Assembly: GCF_900102075.1 (NCBI RefSeq)
Contig: NZ_FNAV01000003.1
Coordinates: 124,001 to 188,000 of the forward strand
From: Salipiger thiooxidans
GTDB taxonomy: Bacteria; Pseudomonadota; Alphaproteobacteria; Rhodobacterales; Rhodobacteraceae
Length of the DNA: 64,000 nucleotides
Direction: 5' to 3'
The first letter of the stretch is position 1. Each line of letters starts with the position of its first letter. The translations under genes were made by a program, and so were the position numbers. Shown here piece by piece: positions 25,047 through 34,211 of the stretch. The notes below the pieces were generated by a model. The model was given only the letters and a program-made list of their open reading frames with translations, made no database searches and was not told the DNA's origin.

Positions 25047-26588
25047 ATGTTTGACAGAAAAGCCTTTCCCCTCGCCGCCGGCTTCGCGCTCTCGGGTGCC
25101 GCGGCGCAGGCCCAAACCATCGACGAGACCATCAACTCGGTCGTCGGCGCCGTCACCGGCCCCTTCGTCAACTTCATCTTCTCGCCCTTTCCCGGCACCT
25201 CGTTCCCGTGGATCGTGCTCTGGCTGGTGATCGCGGCGACGATCTTCACCCTCTATTTCGCCTTCGTGCAGTTCCGCTCGTTCCCGCATTCCATCGCGCT
25301 GGTGTCGGGCAAGTACTCCGATCCCAATGACGCGGGCGAGGTCAGTCACTTCCAGGCCCTCGCCACGGCGCTTTCAGGCACCGTGGGCCTCGGCAACATC
25401 GCGGGCGTCGCGGTGGCGGTCTCCATCGGCGGCCCCGGAGCCACCTTCTGGATGATCCTCGCGGGCCTCATGGGCATGGCCTCGAAATTCACCGAATGCA
25501 CCCTCGGCGTGAAGTTCCGCAACGAGTACCCGGACGGCACCGTCTCGGGCGGGCCGATGTACTACCTGTCCAAGGGCATGGCGGTGCGCGGCTTCGGCGG
25601 GCTCGGCAAGGGGCTGGCAATTCTCTTCGCGATCTTCTGCGTGCTGGGCTCGCTCGGCGGCGGCAACATGTTCCAGGCCAACCAGGCCCATGCGCAGCTC
25701 GTCAATATCGTCGGCGACTACCCGGGCTGGATCACCGGCGTGATCTTCGCGGCCATCGTCTTTGCCGTCATCGTCGGGGGCCTGAAGTCCATCGCACAGG
25801 TGACCGAGAAGATCGTGCCCTTCATGGGCGTGCTCTACGTCGGCACCGCGCTGATCGTGCTGCTGATCAACTACGACAGGATCGGCTGGGCCTTCGGTGA
25901 GGTCTTCGACGGCGCCTTCACCGGCGCGGGCGTCGCGGGCGGGCTCGTCGGCGCTCTGATCCAGGGCTTCAAGCGCGCCGCCTTCTCGAACGAGGCGGGC
26001 GTGGGCTCGGCCGCCATCGCGCACTCGGCGGTGAAGACCAAGGAGCCGATCACCGAAGGCTTCGTGTCGCTGCTCGAACCCTTCATCGACACCGTGGTGA
26101 TCTGCACCATGACCGCGCTCGTGATCATCATCACCGGCGTGCTGCAGGTCGACCCCGAGACCGGCAACTACCTCTGGAACGCCGAACTCGGCCGGGTCGA
26201 GACCGTGGGCGACGTCTCCGGCGTGGCGCTGACCTCGGCCGCTTTCGGCTCGGCGCTGAGCTGGTTCCCCTACATCCTCGCGATCGCGGTGATCCTCTTC
26301 GCCTTCTCCACGATGATCTCCTGGAGCTACTACGGCCTCAAGGCGTGGACCTACATGTTCGGCGAGGGCAAGGCGCAGGAGCTGTCCTTCAAGATCCTGT
26401 TCTGCGTCTTCGTCATCATCGGCGCGGCGATGAACCTCGGCCCGGTGATCGACTTCTCCGACGCCGCGATCTTCGCGATGGGGCTGGTGAACATTTTCGG
26501 GCTCTACTTCCTGATGCCGATCGTGAAGGCCGAACTGAACAGCTACAACGCGCGGCTCAAATCGGGAGAGATCAAGCGCTTCGCCTGA
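25047..26588 (+). CDS. AGCS family amino-acid:cation symporter
   Basis: The 513-residue inner-membrane protein belongs to the alanine/glycine:cation symporters (Na+ or H+ coupled). It has the family motif GTVGLGNIAGVAVAV, GGPGATFWM, KFTECTLGVKFR, GGPMYYLSKG and FSNEAGVGSAAIAHSAVK. About ten membrane segments are visible. Unusually, it begins with a signal-like stretch ending AAAQAQ before the first core helix. AAGGAGACACCGGA precedes the ATG. The Usp gene lies just upstream and an unknown membrane protein downstream, likely one operon. Confidence 0.92.
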   Translation: MFDRKAFPLAAGFALSGAAAQAQTIDETINSVVGAVTGPFVNFIFSPFPGTSFPWIVLWLVIAATIFTLYFAFVQFRSFPHSIALVSGKYSDPNDAGEVSHFQALATALSGTVGLGNIAGVAVAVSIGGPGATFWMILAGLMGMASKFTECTLGVKFRNEYPDGTVSGGPMYYLSKGMAVRGFGGLGKGLAILFAIFCVLGSLGGGNMFQANQAHAQLVNIVGDYPGWITGVIFAAIVFAVIVGGLKSIAQVTEKIVPFMGVLYVGTALIVLLINYDRIGWAFGEVFDGAFTGAGVAGGLVGALIQGFKRAAFSNEAGVGSAAIAHSAVKTKEPITEGFVSLLEPFIDTVVICTMTALVIIITGVLQVDPETGNYLWNAELGRVETVGDVSGVALTSAAFGSALSWFPYILAIAVILFAFSTMISWSYYGLKAWTYMFGEGKAQELSFKILFCVFVIIGAAMNLGPVIDFSDAAIFAMGLVNIFGLYFLMPIVKAELNSYNARLKSGEIKRFA

Positions 26589-26645
26589 CCGGGGCGCACC
26601 GGCGGGAGGCGTCCGCGCCTCCTGCCATTCAGGGAGAGGAACACC

Positions 26646-27158
26646 ATGGACTGCACGGATGCGGCCACGCAATACAGCATGGTCTTCAGCGCCTACGAGA
26701 GCTTCAACGGCTACTCGCTTACCCTCAAGGGCTGGTCGGTCACGGTGGCGCTTGCGGGGATGCTGGCGGCCTACAGCAACTCGGTGACAAGGAACGGCCG
26801 CATCGCGCTGGTGCTCGCGACCCTCAGCACCGTCCCCTTCTGGTGGATCGACGCGCTCTTCAGGTCCTGGCAGCAGGGCTACGAGCGCGTGCTGGAAAGC
26901 CTCGAGGCCGGCTGCGAGGCCATCGTGCCGGTGATGGGGCTCTGGAGCGAGATGCACGTCTCGAACTGGGACGGGCTGATGGCGGATCTGCAGGCGTGGT
27001 TCGGCCAGCCCGAGGGCGCGGGACCGTTCCTGATGCTGCTCTATCCCGGCGTCTTCCTGCCCCACGCGCTGATCCTTGTGGCGGGGCTGATCCTCGCCAT
27101 CGGCTTCCCGCCCCGCACCGAGGCCGAGGCGCCGCCCAGGCGCAAGACCCTGCGATGA
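26646..27158 (+). CDS. Membrane protein of unknown function
   Basis: The 170-residue product has membrane segments near VTVALAGMLAAYS, IALVLATLSTVPFWWIDAL and FLPHALILVAGLILAIGF, with an amphipathic loop (SWQQGYERVLESLEAGCEAI) between. An AGGGAGAGG ribosome site precedes it. No family is recognised. It follows the AGCS symporter by 57 bases and may be an accessory protein. Confidence 0.72.
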   Translation: MDCTDAATQYSMVFSAYESFNGYSLTLKGWSVTVALAGMLAAYSNSVTRNGRIALVLATLSTVPFWWIDALFRSWQQGYERVLESLEAGCEAIVPVMGLWSEMHVSNWDGLMADLQAWFGQPEGAGPFLMLLYPGVFLPHALILVAGLILAIGFPPRTEAEAPPRRKTLR

Positions 27159-27209
27159 CGGGCCGGAAAGGGTCCGGGGACAGGCGCCTGCCCGCCCCCG
27201 GCCGTTGGG

Positions 27210-28568
27210 TCATTCCGCCGACAGGAGTTCCGGCACCGACAGCAGGATGAACTCGTTGTTCGCGGCGACGCCGATCTCGCGGCCGCCCGAGAACGGCAGG
27301 TTGTTGTCGTTGGCGACGAGGATGTGGGTCTCGTCGACGCGGGCCACGTCCTCGATGGTGAAGAACGGGAAGGTGAACGGGCCTTCCGCGGGCTTCATGC
27401 CGTCAAGCGCGATGCCGTCGGGATCGGCGATGTCGAGCAGGTCGATGTGGCCGATGCGGCGCACGAAACCGTCCTCGTCGACGTCGGACATGTCGACGAG
27501 CACGATGTTTTTCACCATGGCCGGGTGCGGGTAGCAGGCCGAGAGATCGGTCGCGCCCTCGGCACAGCCCTGCGCCGTGTCGCCCTCGCCGTTGTCACGC
27601 TCGATCACCAGCGCGCGGGTCTCGTCGATGAAGTTGAAGTCGCCGATGGCGGTCGCGCCCTCGGCCAGCTGGAACTTCACGCTCTCGCCGGTCCAGGCGC
27701 CCGCCTTCGGGTCGAACTGGATGACACGCAGGAACGGGCCCTCGGTCTCGCCGCCGTCGAGCAGGATCGGCTTCTCGAGCATCGCCCAGAGCATGTCGGT
27801 GCCCGGCTGCAGCGCCATGCCCTCGTAGCCGCCCGAACGCTGCACCTGAAAATCGGTGCCGGCGGCGGCGGGAACGAAGACGCTGTAAGTGTCCGGCCCG
27901 GTCAGGGTCTTGCCGTCGAGCTCGGTGGCGTAGACCTCCTTGACCACGCCGTCGAGCGTGGCGCGGATGATGTAGGGGCCGAATTCCTCGCCGATGAAGA
28001 TCTCGTCGCCCAGCACCTGGATCGACTCGGGGTCGAAATCGGCGCCGGTCAGGTAGCGGCTCTCGGTGCCTTCATAGGCGATGCGGAAGGGCACCTTGTG
28101 GTCGGGGTCCGACAGGAAGATCGTCTCGCGGCGCTCCACCGTGTTGGTCTCGAAATCCGGCGCCATCTTGTGGAAGAACAGCATCGCGTCGGGCGAGTTG
28201 CGCTTGTTGCCGAAACCGTTGTCGGTGAGCGTGTACCAGCTGCCGTCCTCGGCCCGGGTCATCGCGAAGCCCGACATGCCTTGCACCGGCTGGCCGATGA
28301 ACGGAAGCGAAATCCCGGTGGCATGGCCGCCGTAGCTCTTGCCGACGTCGCCCATGACGCTCATCGCCTGCTCGTTGCGGGCGGCACCGGTGAACTTGCC
28401 CGAGATCCAGGCATCGCGCGGCGCGTCGGCCGGCGGCTCGACCAACGACAGCGCCGGCAGGAAGGCGTGGCCGGCGAGGGTGGCGGGAAAGCTCTCTTCG
28501 GCGAGGGCGGGCGCGGCGAGAACCGCGGCAACGGCGAAGACGGAAAGCGAAAGACGCATGAGGATCAT
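27210..28568 (-). CDS. Secreted esterase-like phytase-family protein
   Basis: The 452-residue product has a signal peptide (cleaved near ALAEE) and matches the 'esterase-like activity of phytase' family (PF13449): GMSGFAMTRAEDGSWYTLTDNGFGNK, DFDPESIQVLGDEIFIGEEFGPYI, GGYEGMALQPG, and a C-terminal DPDGIALDG and LVANDNNLPFS. These are beta-propeller proteins, often calcium-binding, acting in the periplasm or outside; true substrate is uncertain. Start could be 28568 or 28559; neither has a strong ribosome site. Confidence 0.85.
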   Translation of the reverse strand: MILMRLSLSVFAVAAVLAAPALAEESFPATLAGHAFLPALSLVEPPADAPRDAWISGKFTGAARNEQAMSVMGDVGKSYGGHATGISLPFIGQPVQGMSGFAMTRAEDGSWYTLTDNGFGNKRNSPDAMLFFHKMAPDFETNTVERRETIFLSDPDHKVPFRIAYEGTESRYLTGADFDPESIQVLGDEIFIGEEFGPYIIRATLDGVVKEVYATELDGKTLTGPDTYSVFVPAAAGTDFQVQRSGGYEGMALQPGTDMLWAMLEKPILLDGGETEGPFLRVIQFDPKAGAWTGESVKFQLAEGATAIGDFNFIDETRALVIERDNGEGDTAQGCAEGATDLSACYPHPAMVKNIVLVDMSDVDEDGFVRRIGHIDLLDIADPDGIALDGMKPAEGPFTFPFFTIEDVARVDETHILVANDNNLPFSGGREIGVAANNEFILLSVPELLSAE

Positions 28569-28656
28569 CCATGATTGAAAGAGGATGACCGCTGCTACCG
28601 CTTCCCGGTGACGGGATGATTGCCGAACGGTGTCACTTTCGTAACGACCGTCCGGA

Positions 28657-28689
28657 CTTCATCTTGCCCGATAAACTCCCGCCGGAGGC
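28657..28689 (+). repeat. 33-bp intergenic repeat, copy 1
   Basis: These 33 bases (beginning CTTCATCTTGCCCG, ending CGCCGGAGGC) recur identically at 49848-49880. Flanks then resemble each other with small indels (CCTGCCC). Here it lies past the stop of the ketopantoate-reductase-like gene (minus strand) and upstream of the phytase-like gene. CTCC-CGCC-GGAG can form a mini-hairpin. Confidence 0.9.
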
Positions 28690-28717
28690 TCCTGCCCGTC
28701 CCGCCGGGAGCCCCCTC

Positions 28718-29686
28718 TCAGGAGGCGAACAGGCGCTCGAGCTCGTCCTCGGAAATGCTGCCGGCCCCCTGCCCGCTCGCCACCCGCTCGGCGGCGAGCG
28801 CGGTCAGCGTCGCGTTCAGCGGCACCGGCACGCCATGCAGGCGGCCCAGCAGAGCGATCTCGCCGTTGAGGTAGTCGGTCTCGACGCTGCCCGCCCCCCG
28901 CGCGAAGCTCTGCCGGGTCGAACTGCCCGGGCGCGGCGTGCCCTCGATCTCGACGATCTGCATCACGTCCTTGCGCTGCGGGTTGTCGAGGCCCACGTCC
29001 TCCCAGCCGATGCCCGCGGCCTCGAACACCGCGGTCGCCTCGGCCTTGAGCCGGTCGGTAAAGCGCGGCCGGTCGGCCCCGAGCGGCAGCAGTGCGTCGA
29101 CGATGTTGCCGAGGTTCATCAGCAGCTTGCCGTATTTCGTGCGCATCACCTCGGCCGAGGTGAAGGCCGCGATGTTGGCGCGCTCCAGCGCCTGCTTCAG
29201 CGCCTCGTCGGCGGCATCGGTGCCGCCGGGGTAGCGGCCGAGCGCAAACAGCCCATAGCAGGGCGCGCCGTGGGTAATGACCTCGCCCGGCTCGAGATAG
29301 GTCGCGGGCATCATCACCGTGACGCCGTGCACGTTGGGGAAATAGCGCAGCGCCACCCGCTCGTTGGCGACGCCGTTCTGGCAGCAGAACAGCGGCTGGT
29401 CGGTCATCCCCGCCGCCCGCAGGTCCTCGAGCGCCGCCGCCGTGTCCTGCCCCTTCACGCAGAGCAGCACCACGTCGTCGGGCCGGAAGGTGATCTCCGA
29501 GGGGTGGGCGACACAGGGGAACGGCAGCTCGACGGTGCCGCGGTGGCTGATCATGCGGATTCCATCCGCCTGCAGCGCCGCCAGCATCCGCCCGCGGGCG
29601 ATGCCCAGAACCTCGGTCCCGGCCTCGATCAGCGCCGCGCCAACGACACCGCCGATGGCGCCCACACCGTGAATGATGACTCTCAT
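28718..29686 (-). CDS. Ketopantoate reductase family (PanE/ApbA) protein
   Basis: The 322-residue NADPH-dependent enzyme has the N-terminal HGVGAIGGVVGAALI motif, VLLCVKGQDT, CCQNGVANE and the catalytic-lysine region RTKYGKLLMNLGN, with the C-terminal ApbA_C domain. PanE reduces 2-dehydropantoate to pantoate for CoA; several paralogues exist in this group and this one could act on another 2-oxoacid. It lies downstream of ahcY on the same strand, past a terminator. Confidence 0.87.
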   Translation of the reverse strand: MRVIIHGVGAIGGVVGAALIEAGTEVLGIARGRMLAALQADGIRMISHRGTVELPFPCVAHPSEITFRPDDVVLLCVKGQDTAAALEDLRAAGMTDQPLFCCQNGVANERVALRYFPNVHGVTVMMPATYLEPGEVITHGAPCYGLFALGRYPGGTDAADEALKQALERANIAAFTSAEVMRTKYGKLLMNLGNIVDALLPLGADRPRFTDRLKAEATAVFEAAGIGWEDVGLDNPQRKDVMQIVEIEGTPRPGSSTRQSFARGAGSVETDYLNGEIALLGRLHGVPVPLNATLTALAAERVASGQGAGSISEDELERLFAS

Positions 29687-29751
29687 GGTCTTCCCTTCCG
29701 AATCCGTTGCAGGCACCGCACCGCCCTTCGCGCCGCGGCGCAACCCCCGGA

Positions 29752-29782
29752 CAGCAAAACGCCCCGGCGACGGGCCGGGGCG
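29752..29782 (-). terminator. ahcY terminator
   Basis: On the minus strand CGCCCCGG and CCGGGGCG (29782-29775 and 29767-29760) pair perfectly over a 7-base loop and are followed by TTTTGC, 43 bases past the ahcY stop. Confidence 0.88.
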
Positions 29783-29824
29783 CTGCAGAAATGCCAGTGC
29801 TGCGGGCAGGCCCGCGGACAGGAC

Positions 29825-31213
29825 TCAGTAGCGGTAGTGCTCGGGCTTGAAGGGGCCTTCCGGCGCCACACCGATATAGGCGGCCTGCTCGGGGGTGAGC
29901 GTGGTCAGCTTCACGCCGATCCGGCCAAGGTGCAGGCGCGCGACCTTCTCGTCGAGGTGCTTGGGCAGGATGTAGACCTTGTTGTCGTAGCCTTCGCCGT
30001 TCTTCCACAGCTCGATCTGGGCGAGCGTCTGGTTGGTGAAGGAGGCCGACATCACAAAGGACGGGTGGCCGGTGGCGTTGCCGAGGTTCAGCAGACGACC
30101 TTCGGACAGCAGGATGATGCGCGAGCCCGAGGGCATCTCGATCATGTCGACCTGGTCCTTGATGTTGGTCCACTTGTGGTTCTTCAGCTGCGCGACCTGG
30201 ATCTCGTTGTCGAAGTGGCCGATGTTGCCGACGATGGCCATGTCCTTCATCTCGCGCATGTGCTCGATGCGGATCACGTCCTTGTTGCCGGTGGTGGTGA
30301 CGAAGATGTCGGCGCTGCCGACCACGTCCTCGAGCAGTACGACCTCGAACCCGTCCATGGCGGCCTGAAGTGCGCAGATCGGGTCGGCTTCGGTCACCTT
30401 CACGCGGGCGCCGGCGCCGGCGAGCGAGGCTGCCGAGCCCTTGCCCACGTCACCGTAGCCGCAGACCACGGCGACCTTGCCGGCCATCATCGTGTCGGTG
30501 GCGCGGCGGATGCCGTCCACGAGCGATTCCTTGCAGCCGTACTTGTTGTCGAACTTCGACTTGGTCACCGAGTCGTTGACGTTAATCGCCGGGAACGGCA
30601 GCTGGCCGTTCTTCTGCAGCTCGTAGAGACGGTGCACGCCAGTGGTGGTCTCTTCCGAGACGCCCTTGATCTGGTCGCGAACCTTAGTGAACCAGCCCGG
30701 GCTCGCCTCCATGCGCTTCTTGATCTGCGCCTTGATGACGGCCTCTTCCTCGGACTGCGGCACCGGGATGATGTCCTCGCCCGCCTCGGCGCGTGCGCCG
30801 AGCAGGACGTAGAGCGTCGCGTCGCCGCCGTCATCAAGGATCATGTTCGGGCCTTCCTCGAACATGAAGGACTTGTCGAGGTAGTCCCAGTGCTCTTCCA
30901 GCGTCTGCCCCTTCACGGCGAAGACCGGCGTGCCGCTGGCGGCAATTGCCGCGGCCGCGTGGTCCTGCGTCGAGAAGATGTTGCACGACGCCCAGCGCAC
31001 GTCGGCGCCCAGCGCGACCAGCGTCTCGATGAGAACGGCGGTCTGGATGGTCATGTGCAGCGATCCGACGATGCGCGCGCCTTTCAGCGGTTGCTCTTCG
31101 CCGAATTCGGCACGGCAGGCCATGAGGCCCGGCATTTCAGTTTCTGCAATATCAAGTTCTTTGCGGCCAAAATCGGCCAGGGAAATATCTTTAACGATGT
31201 AGTCTTGAGCCAT
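29825..31213 (-). CDS. ahcY: Adenosylhomocysteinase
   Basis: AhcY reversibly hydrolyses S-adenosylhomocysteine to adenosine and homocysteine, keeping methylation going. The 462-residue product has [54 protein letters not shown]-binding [26 protein letters not shown] and the C-terminal KPEHYRY. ATG 31213 opens the conserved N-terminus. Upstream lies a 98-base gap to the divergent pseudogene; I saw no clear SAH riboswitch in it. Confidence 0.97.
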   Translation of the reverse strand: MAQDYIVKDISLADFGRKELDIAETEMPGLMACRAEFGEEQPLKGARIVGSLHMTIQTAVLIETLVALGADVRWASCNIFSTQDHAAAAIAASGTPVFAVKGQTLEEHWDYLDKSFMFEEGPNMILDDGGDATLYVLLGARAEAGEDIIPVPQSEEEAVIKAQIKKRMEASPGWFTKVRDQIKGVSEETTTGVHRLYELQKNGQLPFPAINVNDSVTKSKFDNKYGCKESLVDGIRRATDTMMAGKVAVVCGYGDVGKGSAASLAGAGARVKVTEADPICALQAAMDGFEVVLLEDVVGSADIFVTTTGNKDVIRIEHMREMKDMAIVGNIGHFDNEIQVAQLKNHKWTNIKDQVDMIEMPSGSRIILLSEGRLLNLGNATGHPSFVMSASFTNQTLAQIELWKNGEGYDNKVYILPKHLDEKVARLHLGRIGVKLTTLTPEQAAYIGVAPEGPFKPEHYRY

Positions 31214-31311
31214 AACAGGCGCTCCATTCACCTTTTGCAAGATGACCTTGGCCTAGCATTCCTTGATTATGCAGGCAACGCAGATAAGCCTCCTCGGCAA
31301 ACAGAACCATA

Positions 31312-32039
31312 ATGCCGGGCGCAGACGGGGCCAGAGCGGTGAAAAATACGGACGAAAGCCATCCCGCGAACGAATTCGGGCGATATTGCGTTCGCTCGGG
31401 ACCCGAGGCGCATCCGGCCGCCCTTTCCGTGATCCCGGGCCTGGTCCGTGAACCTGAAACCCTGCGTTTCATGCGTGCCCGCGCCGGAGACGGCGATATC
31501 ATCCACGCCGGCGCTTTCCTCGGAGATTTCCTTCCCGCTCTGTCCTTTGCCATGGCCCAAGGGCGCAGGGTCCGGGTCTTCGAGCCCAATCCAGGCAGTT
31601 TCGATGCCGCCCGCAGAACCGTCGCGCTGACCGGGCGCGGCAACGTCACCCTGACCAATGCCGCGCTCTCGAACCGCGAGGGCCCGCTGCTCTTCCGCAC
31701 CCGCGATGGCGAGGGCCAGAGCCCCGGCGGGCTCTCGCGCGTGACCGAGGACCCGGGCGAGGTTCAGGCGGTCATGCCCGACGTCGTGGCACCGCTGTCC
31801 CGACGGGTGACGATCCTGCGGTTCGACGGGTGACGATCCTGCGGTTCGACGTCGAGGGTCACGAGAAGCCTGCGCTGCGAGGCGCCTATCATCGCATCCA
31901 CCGCTGGAAACCCATCCTGATTCTCGGGTATCTCGGGCAGCAACAGTGGATCCGGCGCAGTTTTCGCGGCCTCGGCTACCGGCATGTCGGGAAGCTGCAC
32001 GGAATTCACGTCTACGCCTGCGAAGATCTGGAACTCTGA
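31312..32039 (+). pseudogene. FkbM-family methyltransferase split by a 23-bp duplication
   Basis: The first part (31312-31833) has GDGDIIHAGAFLGDFLPALS, RVRVFEPNPGSFDAARR and TNAALSNREGPLLF; the second (from 31830) continues ILRFDVEGHEKPALRGA to GKLHGIHVYACEDLEL. Joined, they make a normal FkbM SAM-dependent methyltransferase of about 235 residues. A 23-base unit is present twice in tandem (31801-31823, 31824-31846), shifting frame and creating a TGA. Removing one copy restores RVTILRFDVEGHE. FkbM enzymes O-methylate sugars or polyketides. The break could be recent, phase-variable or an assembly artefact. The next gene (HD) starts 3 bases after. Confidence 0.88.
31801..31846. repeat. 23-bp direct tandem duplication
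   Basis: Two identical adjacent 23-base units (CGACGGGTGACGATCCTGCG plus GTT), followed by a partial third start (CGAC). It breaks the fkbM gene. The unit length, not a multiple of three, means gain or loss would switch the frame. Confidence 0.95.
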
Positions 32040-32042
32040 CAC

Positions 32043-32639
32043 ATGTCCAAGCAGCCCCGCGCCTGGCAACGGATGCTCTCGGGCCGCCGTCTCGATCTGC
32101 TCGATCCCACCCCGGTGGACATCGAGATCGAGGACATCGCCCACGGCCTTGCCTTCGTCGCCCGCTGGAACGGCCAGACAGAGGGCGACTTCCCCTACTC
32201 CGTCGCCGAACATTCGCTTCTGGTCGAGGCGCTGTTCTCGCGCATGTATCCCACCGCCAACGCCGCCGCGAAGCTGACCGCGCTGCTGCATGACGCGCCG
32301 GAATACGTCATCGGCGACATGATCTCGCCGGTGAAGGCCGCGGTGGGGCCCGAGTACAAGGAGCTCGACAAGCGGCTCGAGGCGGCGATCCACATTCGCT
32401 TCGGCCTGCCCGCGCAGACCACCTCGGCGCTGAAGAAGCGGATCAAGAAGGCCGACATGGTCTCGGCCTTCATGGAGGCCACCCAGATCGCCGGCTTCAC
32501 CGAGGCCGAGGCCAAGCGATTCTTCGGACGCCCCGCCGACGAGCTGATCGCAGGGCTCGACATCCACCTGCGCCCGCCGGTCGAGGTGCGCCGCGCCTTC
32601 ACCGCACGTCACGCCGAACTGCTGGAGGCCCTGCCATGA
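32043..32639 (+). CDS. HD-domain phosphohydrolase (YfbR-like)
   Basis: The 198-residue cytoplasmic protein has the HD metal pattern: H in SVAEHSLLVEAL, HD in LLHDAPEYVIGDMISP, and a later Asp in KKADMVSAFME. It resembles YfbR-type 5'-deoxynucleotidases that dephosphorylate dNMPs; substrate is inferred. It overlaps the GNAT gene downstream by 4 bases. Confidence 0.87.
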   Translation: MSKQPRAWQRMLSGRRLDLLDPTPVDIEIEDIAHGLAFVARWNGQTEGDFPYSVAEHSLLVEALFSRMYPTANAAAKLTALLHDAPEYVIGDMISPVKAAVGPEYKELDKRLEAAIHIRFGLPAQTTSALKKRIKKADMVSAFMEATQIAGFTEAEAKRFFGRPADELIAGLDIHLRPPVEVRRAFTARHAELLEALP

Positions 32640-33118
32640 TCACCGTGCGTCGCGCCGGTCCGTTGGACGCCCGCCCGATGGCGGAGCTTCTGAACGAGGT
32701 CATCGCCATCGGCGGCACCACCGCCATCACCGAGCCGGTCACCCGCGAGGACCTGCTGAACTGGATGGAAGCCGACCCGCGCTCGATCTGGCACGTGGCC
32801 GAGGACGCCGCCGGGCAGATCATGGGCTTCCAGTGGGTCGACCCGCATCTCAAGCTGGGCGAGACGGTCGCGCAGATCGCCAGCTTCGCCCGCGTCGGCA
32901 AAACCGGGCTGGGCATCGGCTCGAAGCTCTTCGATGCGACCAAGCGCGCCGCCCGCACCGCGGGCTACGCCTGGATCAACGCCGAGATCCGCGCCGACAA
33001 CGAGGGCGGGCTGATCTACTACCAGAGCCGCGGCTTCGAGGATTACGGCCGCATCGAGGGCTACGTCATGTCGAATGGCCAGGTCGTCGACAAGGTGCTG
33101 AAGCGCTACGACCTCTGA
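32636..33118 (+). CDS. GNAT family N-acetyltransferase
   Basis: The 160-residue protein shows the GNAT fold: VRRAGPLDARPMAELLNEVI, IMGFQWVDPH, and the acetyl-CoA loop region RVGKTGLGIGSKLFDATKRA, then WINAEIRADNEGGLIYYQSRGF. The acceptor is unknown. It starts inside the stop of the HD gene, so both are translated from one message. Confidence 0.9.
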   Translation: MITVRRAGPLDARPMAELLNEVIAIGGTTAITEPVTREDLLNWMEADPRSIWHVAEDAAGQIMGFQWVDPHLKLGETVAQIASFARVGKTGLGIGSKLFDATKRAARTAGYAWINAEIRADNEGGLIYYQSRGFEDYGRIEGYVMSNGQVVDKVLKRYDL

Positions 33119-33124
33119 CCCGGC

Positions 33125-33448
33125 TCAGAACCCGGTCCTCGTTCCGACCTCGGGCTGCTCCGGCAGGTCGAGCATCAGCGCCCCACCCGAGGCCAGCACG
33201 CAGCTTTGCCCGGTGGCGCCGGTCAGCAGCACCGTGAAGGTGCCGGTCTCTTCCGAGCCCCAGAGCTCCATCAGCGTGGCGGGGGATTGCAGGCCGATCG
33301 CGATGCGCCGCTCGGCGAAGCGTTTCTCAAGCTGGGTGACGACGCTGTCGCGCGGGGCGCAGAAACGGACCTGCTGCGCCTCTGCCGCGGGCGGCGCCAG
33401 CGCTGCGGCGCCAAGGATCAGCGATGCTGTGAAAAGACGTTTGAACAT
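33125..33448 (-). CDS. Small secreted protein of unknown function
   Basis: The 107-residue product has a signal peptide (KRLFTASLILGAAALAPPA, cleaved near AEA) and a mature part with two Cys (VRFCAPRD, GQSCVLASG) that may form a disulfide, and GTFTVLLTG. Similar small proteins are frequent in Rhodobacterales but have no assigned role. It ends 6 bases from the convergent GNAT stop. Confidence 0.75.
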   Translation of the reverse strand: MFKRLFTASLILGAAALAPPAAEAQQVRFCAPRDSVVTQLEKRFAERRIAIGLQSPATLMELWGSEETGTFTVLLTGATGQSCVLASGGALMLDLPEQPEVGTRTGF

Positions 33449-33577
33449 GATCCTTCCTTTCCGCCGGAAAGATCATCCTCGACCGGATACGCGACGATGC
33501 GCTTTCCGGCACCGTTGCGTGTCTTCTATATGTGGGGTTTTCAGCCCTTGGTTACAACAAGGGCTGCGCCAGGCGCC

Positions 33578-34132
33578 TCAGCGCGGCGAGCGTTTCGCGA
33601 GGATCCGCTGCAGCGTCCGCCGGTGCATGTTGAGCCGCCGCGCGGTCTCGGAGACGTTGCGGTCGCACAGCTCGTAGACCCGCTGGATGTGCTCCCAGCG
33701 CACGCGGTCGGCGCTCATCGGGTTCTCGGGCGGGGGCGGCAGGTCATCGCCGCGCGCCAGCAGCGCGTTGGTGATGTCGGTGGCATCCGCCGGTTTCGAG
33801 AGATAGTCGGTCGCGCCGATCTTCACCGCCGCCACGGCGGTGGCGATGGCGCCGTAGCCGGTGAGCACCACGATGCGCGAGTCCGGTCGCCGCTCGCGCA
33901 GCACCTCGACCACGTCGAGCCCGTTGCCATCCTCGAGCCGCAGGTCCACCACCGCGTAGGCCGGGGGCCGCGCCGTGGCGATGGCCTTGCCGCCCGCGAC
34001 GGACTCCGCGGTCTCGACCTCGAAGCCGCGCTTCTCCATCGCCTTGGCAAGCCGCCGCAGGAAGGGTTCGTCGTCGTCGACAAGAAGCAGCGAGCGGTCG
34101 TCGCCTAGGTCTTCGATGATCTGTTCCGACAC
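33578..34132 (-). CDS. regA: Redox response regulator RegA/PrrA
   Basis: RegA is the DNA-binding output of the RegB-RegA system that controls respiration, carbon and nitrogen fixation and, where present, photosynthesis in response to redox. From GTG 34132 the product is 184 residues, as in Rhodobacter. The receiver has LLLVDDDEPFLRRL, phosphoacceptor Asp63 in VVDLRLEDG, conserved VLTGYG and Lys in LSKPAD; a proline linker (DLPPPPENP) leads to a Fis-type helix-turn-helix (NVSETARRLNMHRRTLQRIL). A frame to 34198 adds unrelated residues. It lies downstream of senC. Confidence 0.95.
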   Translation of the reverse strand: MSEQIIEDLGDDRSLLLVDDDEPFLRRLAKAMEKRGFEVETAESVAGGKAIATARPPAYAVVDLRLEDGNGLDVVEVLRERRPDSRIVVLTGYGAIATAVAAVKIGATDYLSKPADATDITNALLARGDDLPPPPENPMSADRVRWEHIQRVYELCDRNVSETARRLNMHRRTLQRILAKRSPR

Positions 34133-34211
34133 GAGAATTTCCCCAGTCCTGTTCGCCCTGTGGATTTTTCTAATATCCCGCAAGGCGATGGGGGTCAAAT
34201 CCTCGCCGAGT

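Noticed and set aside
31214-31311. SAH riboswitch before ahcY
   Set aside because: A GAGGAGG stretch recalls the conserved start of that riboswitch, but I found no partner GGCUCGG pairing segment in the 98-base gap.
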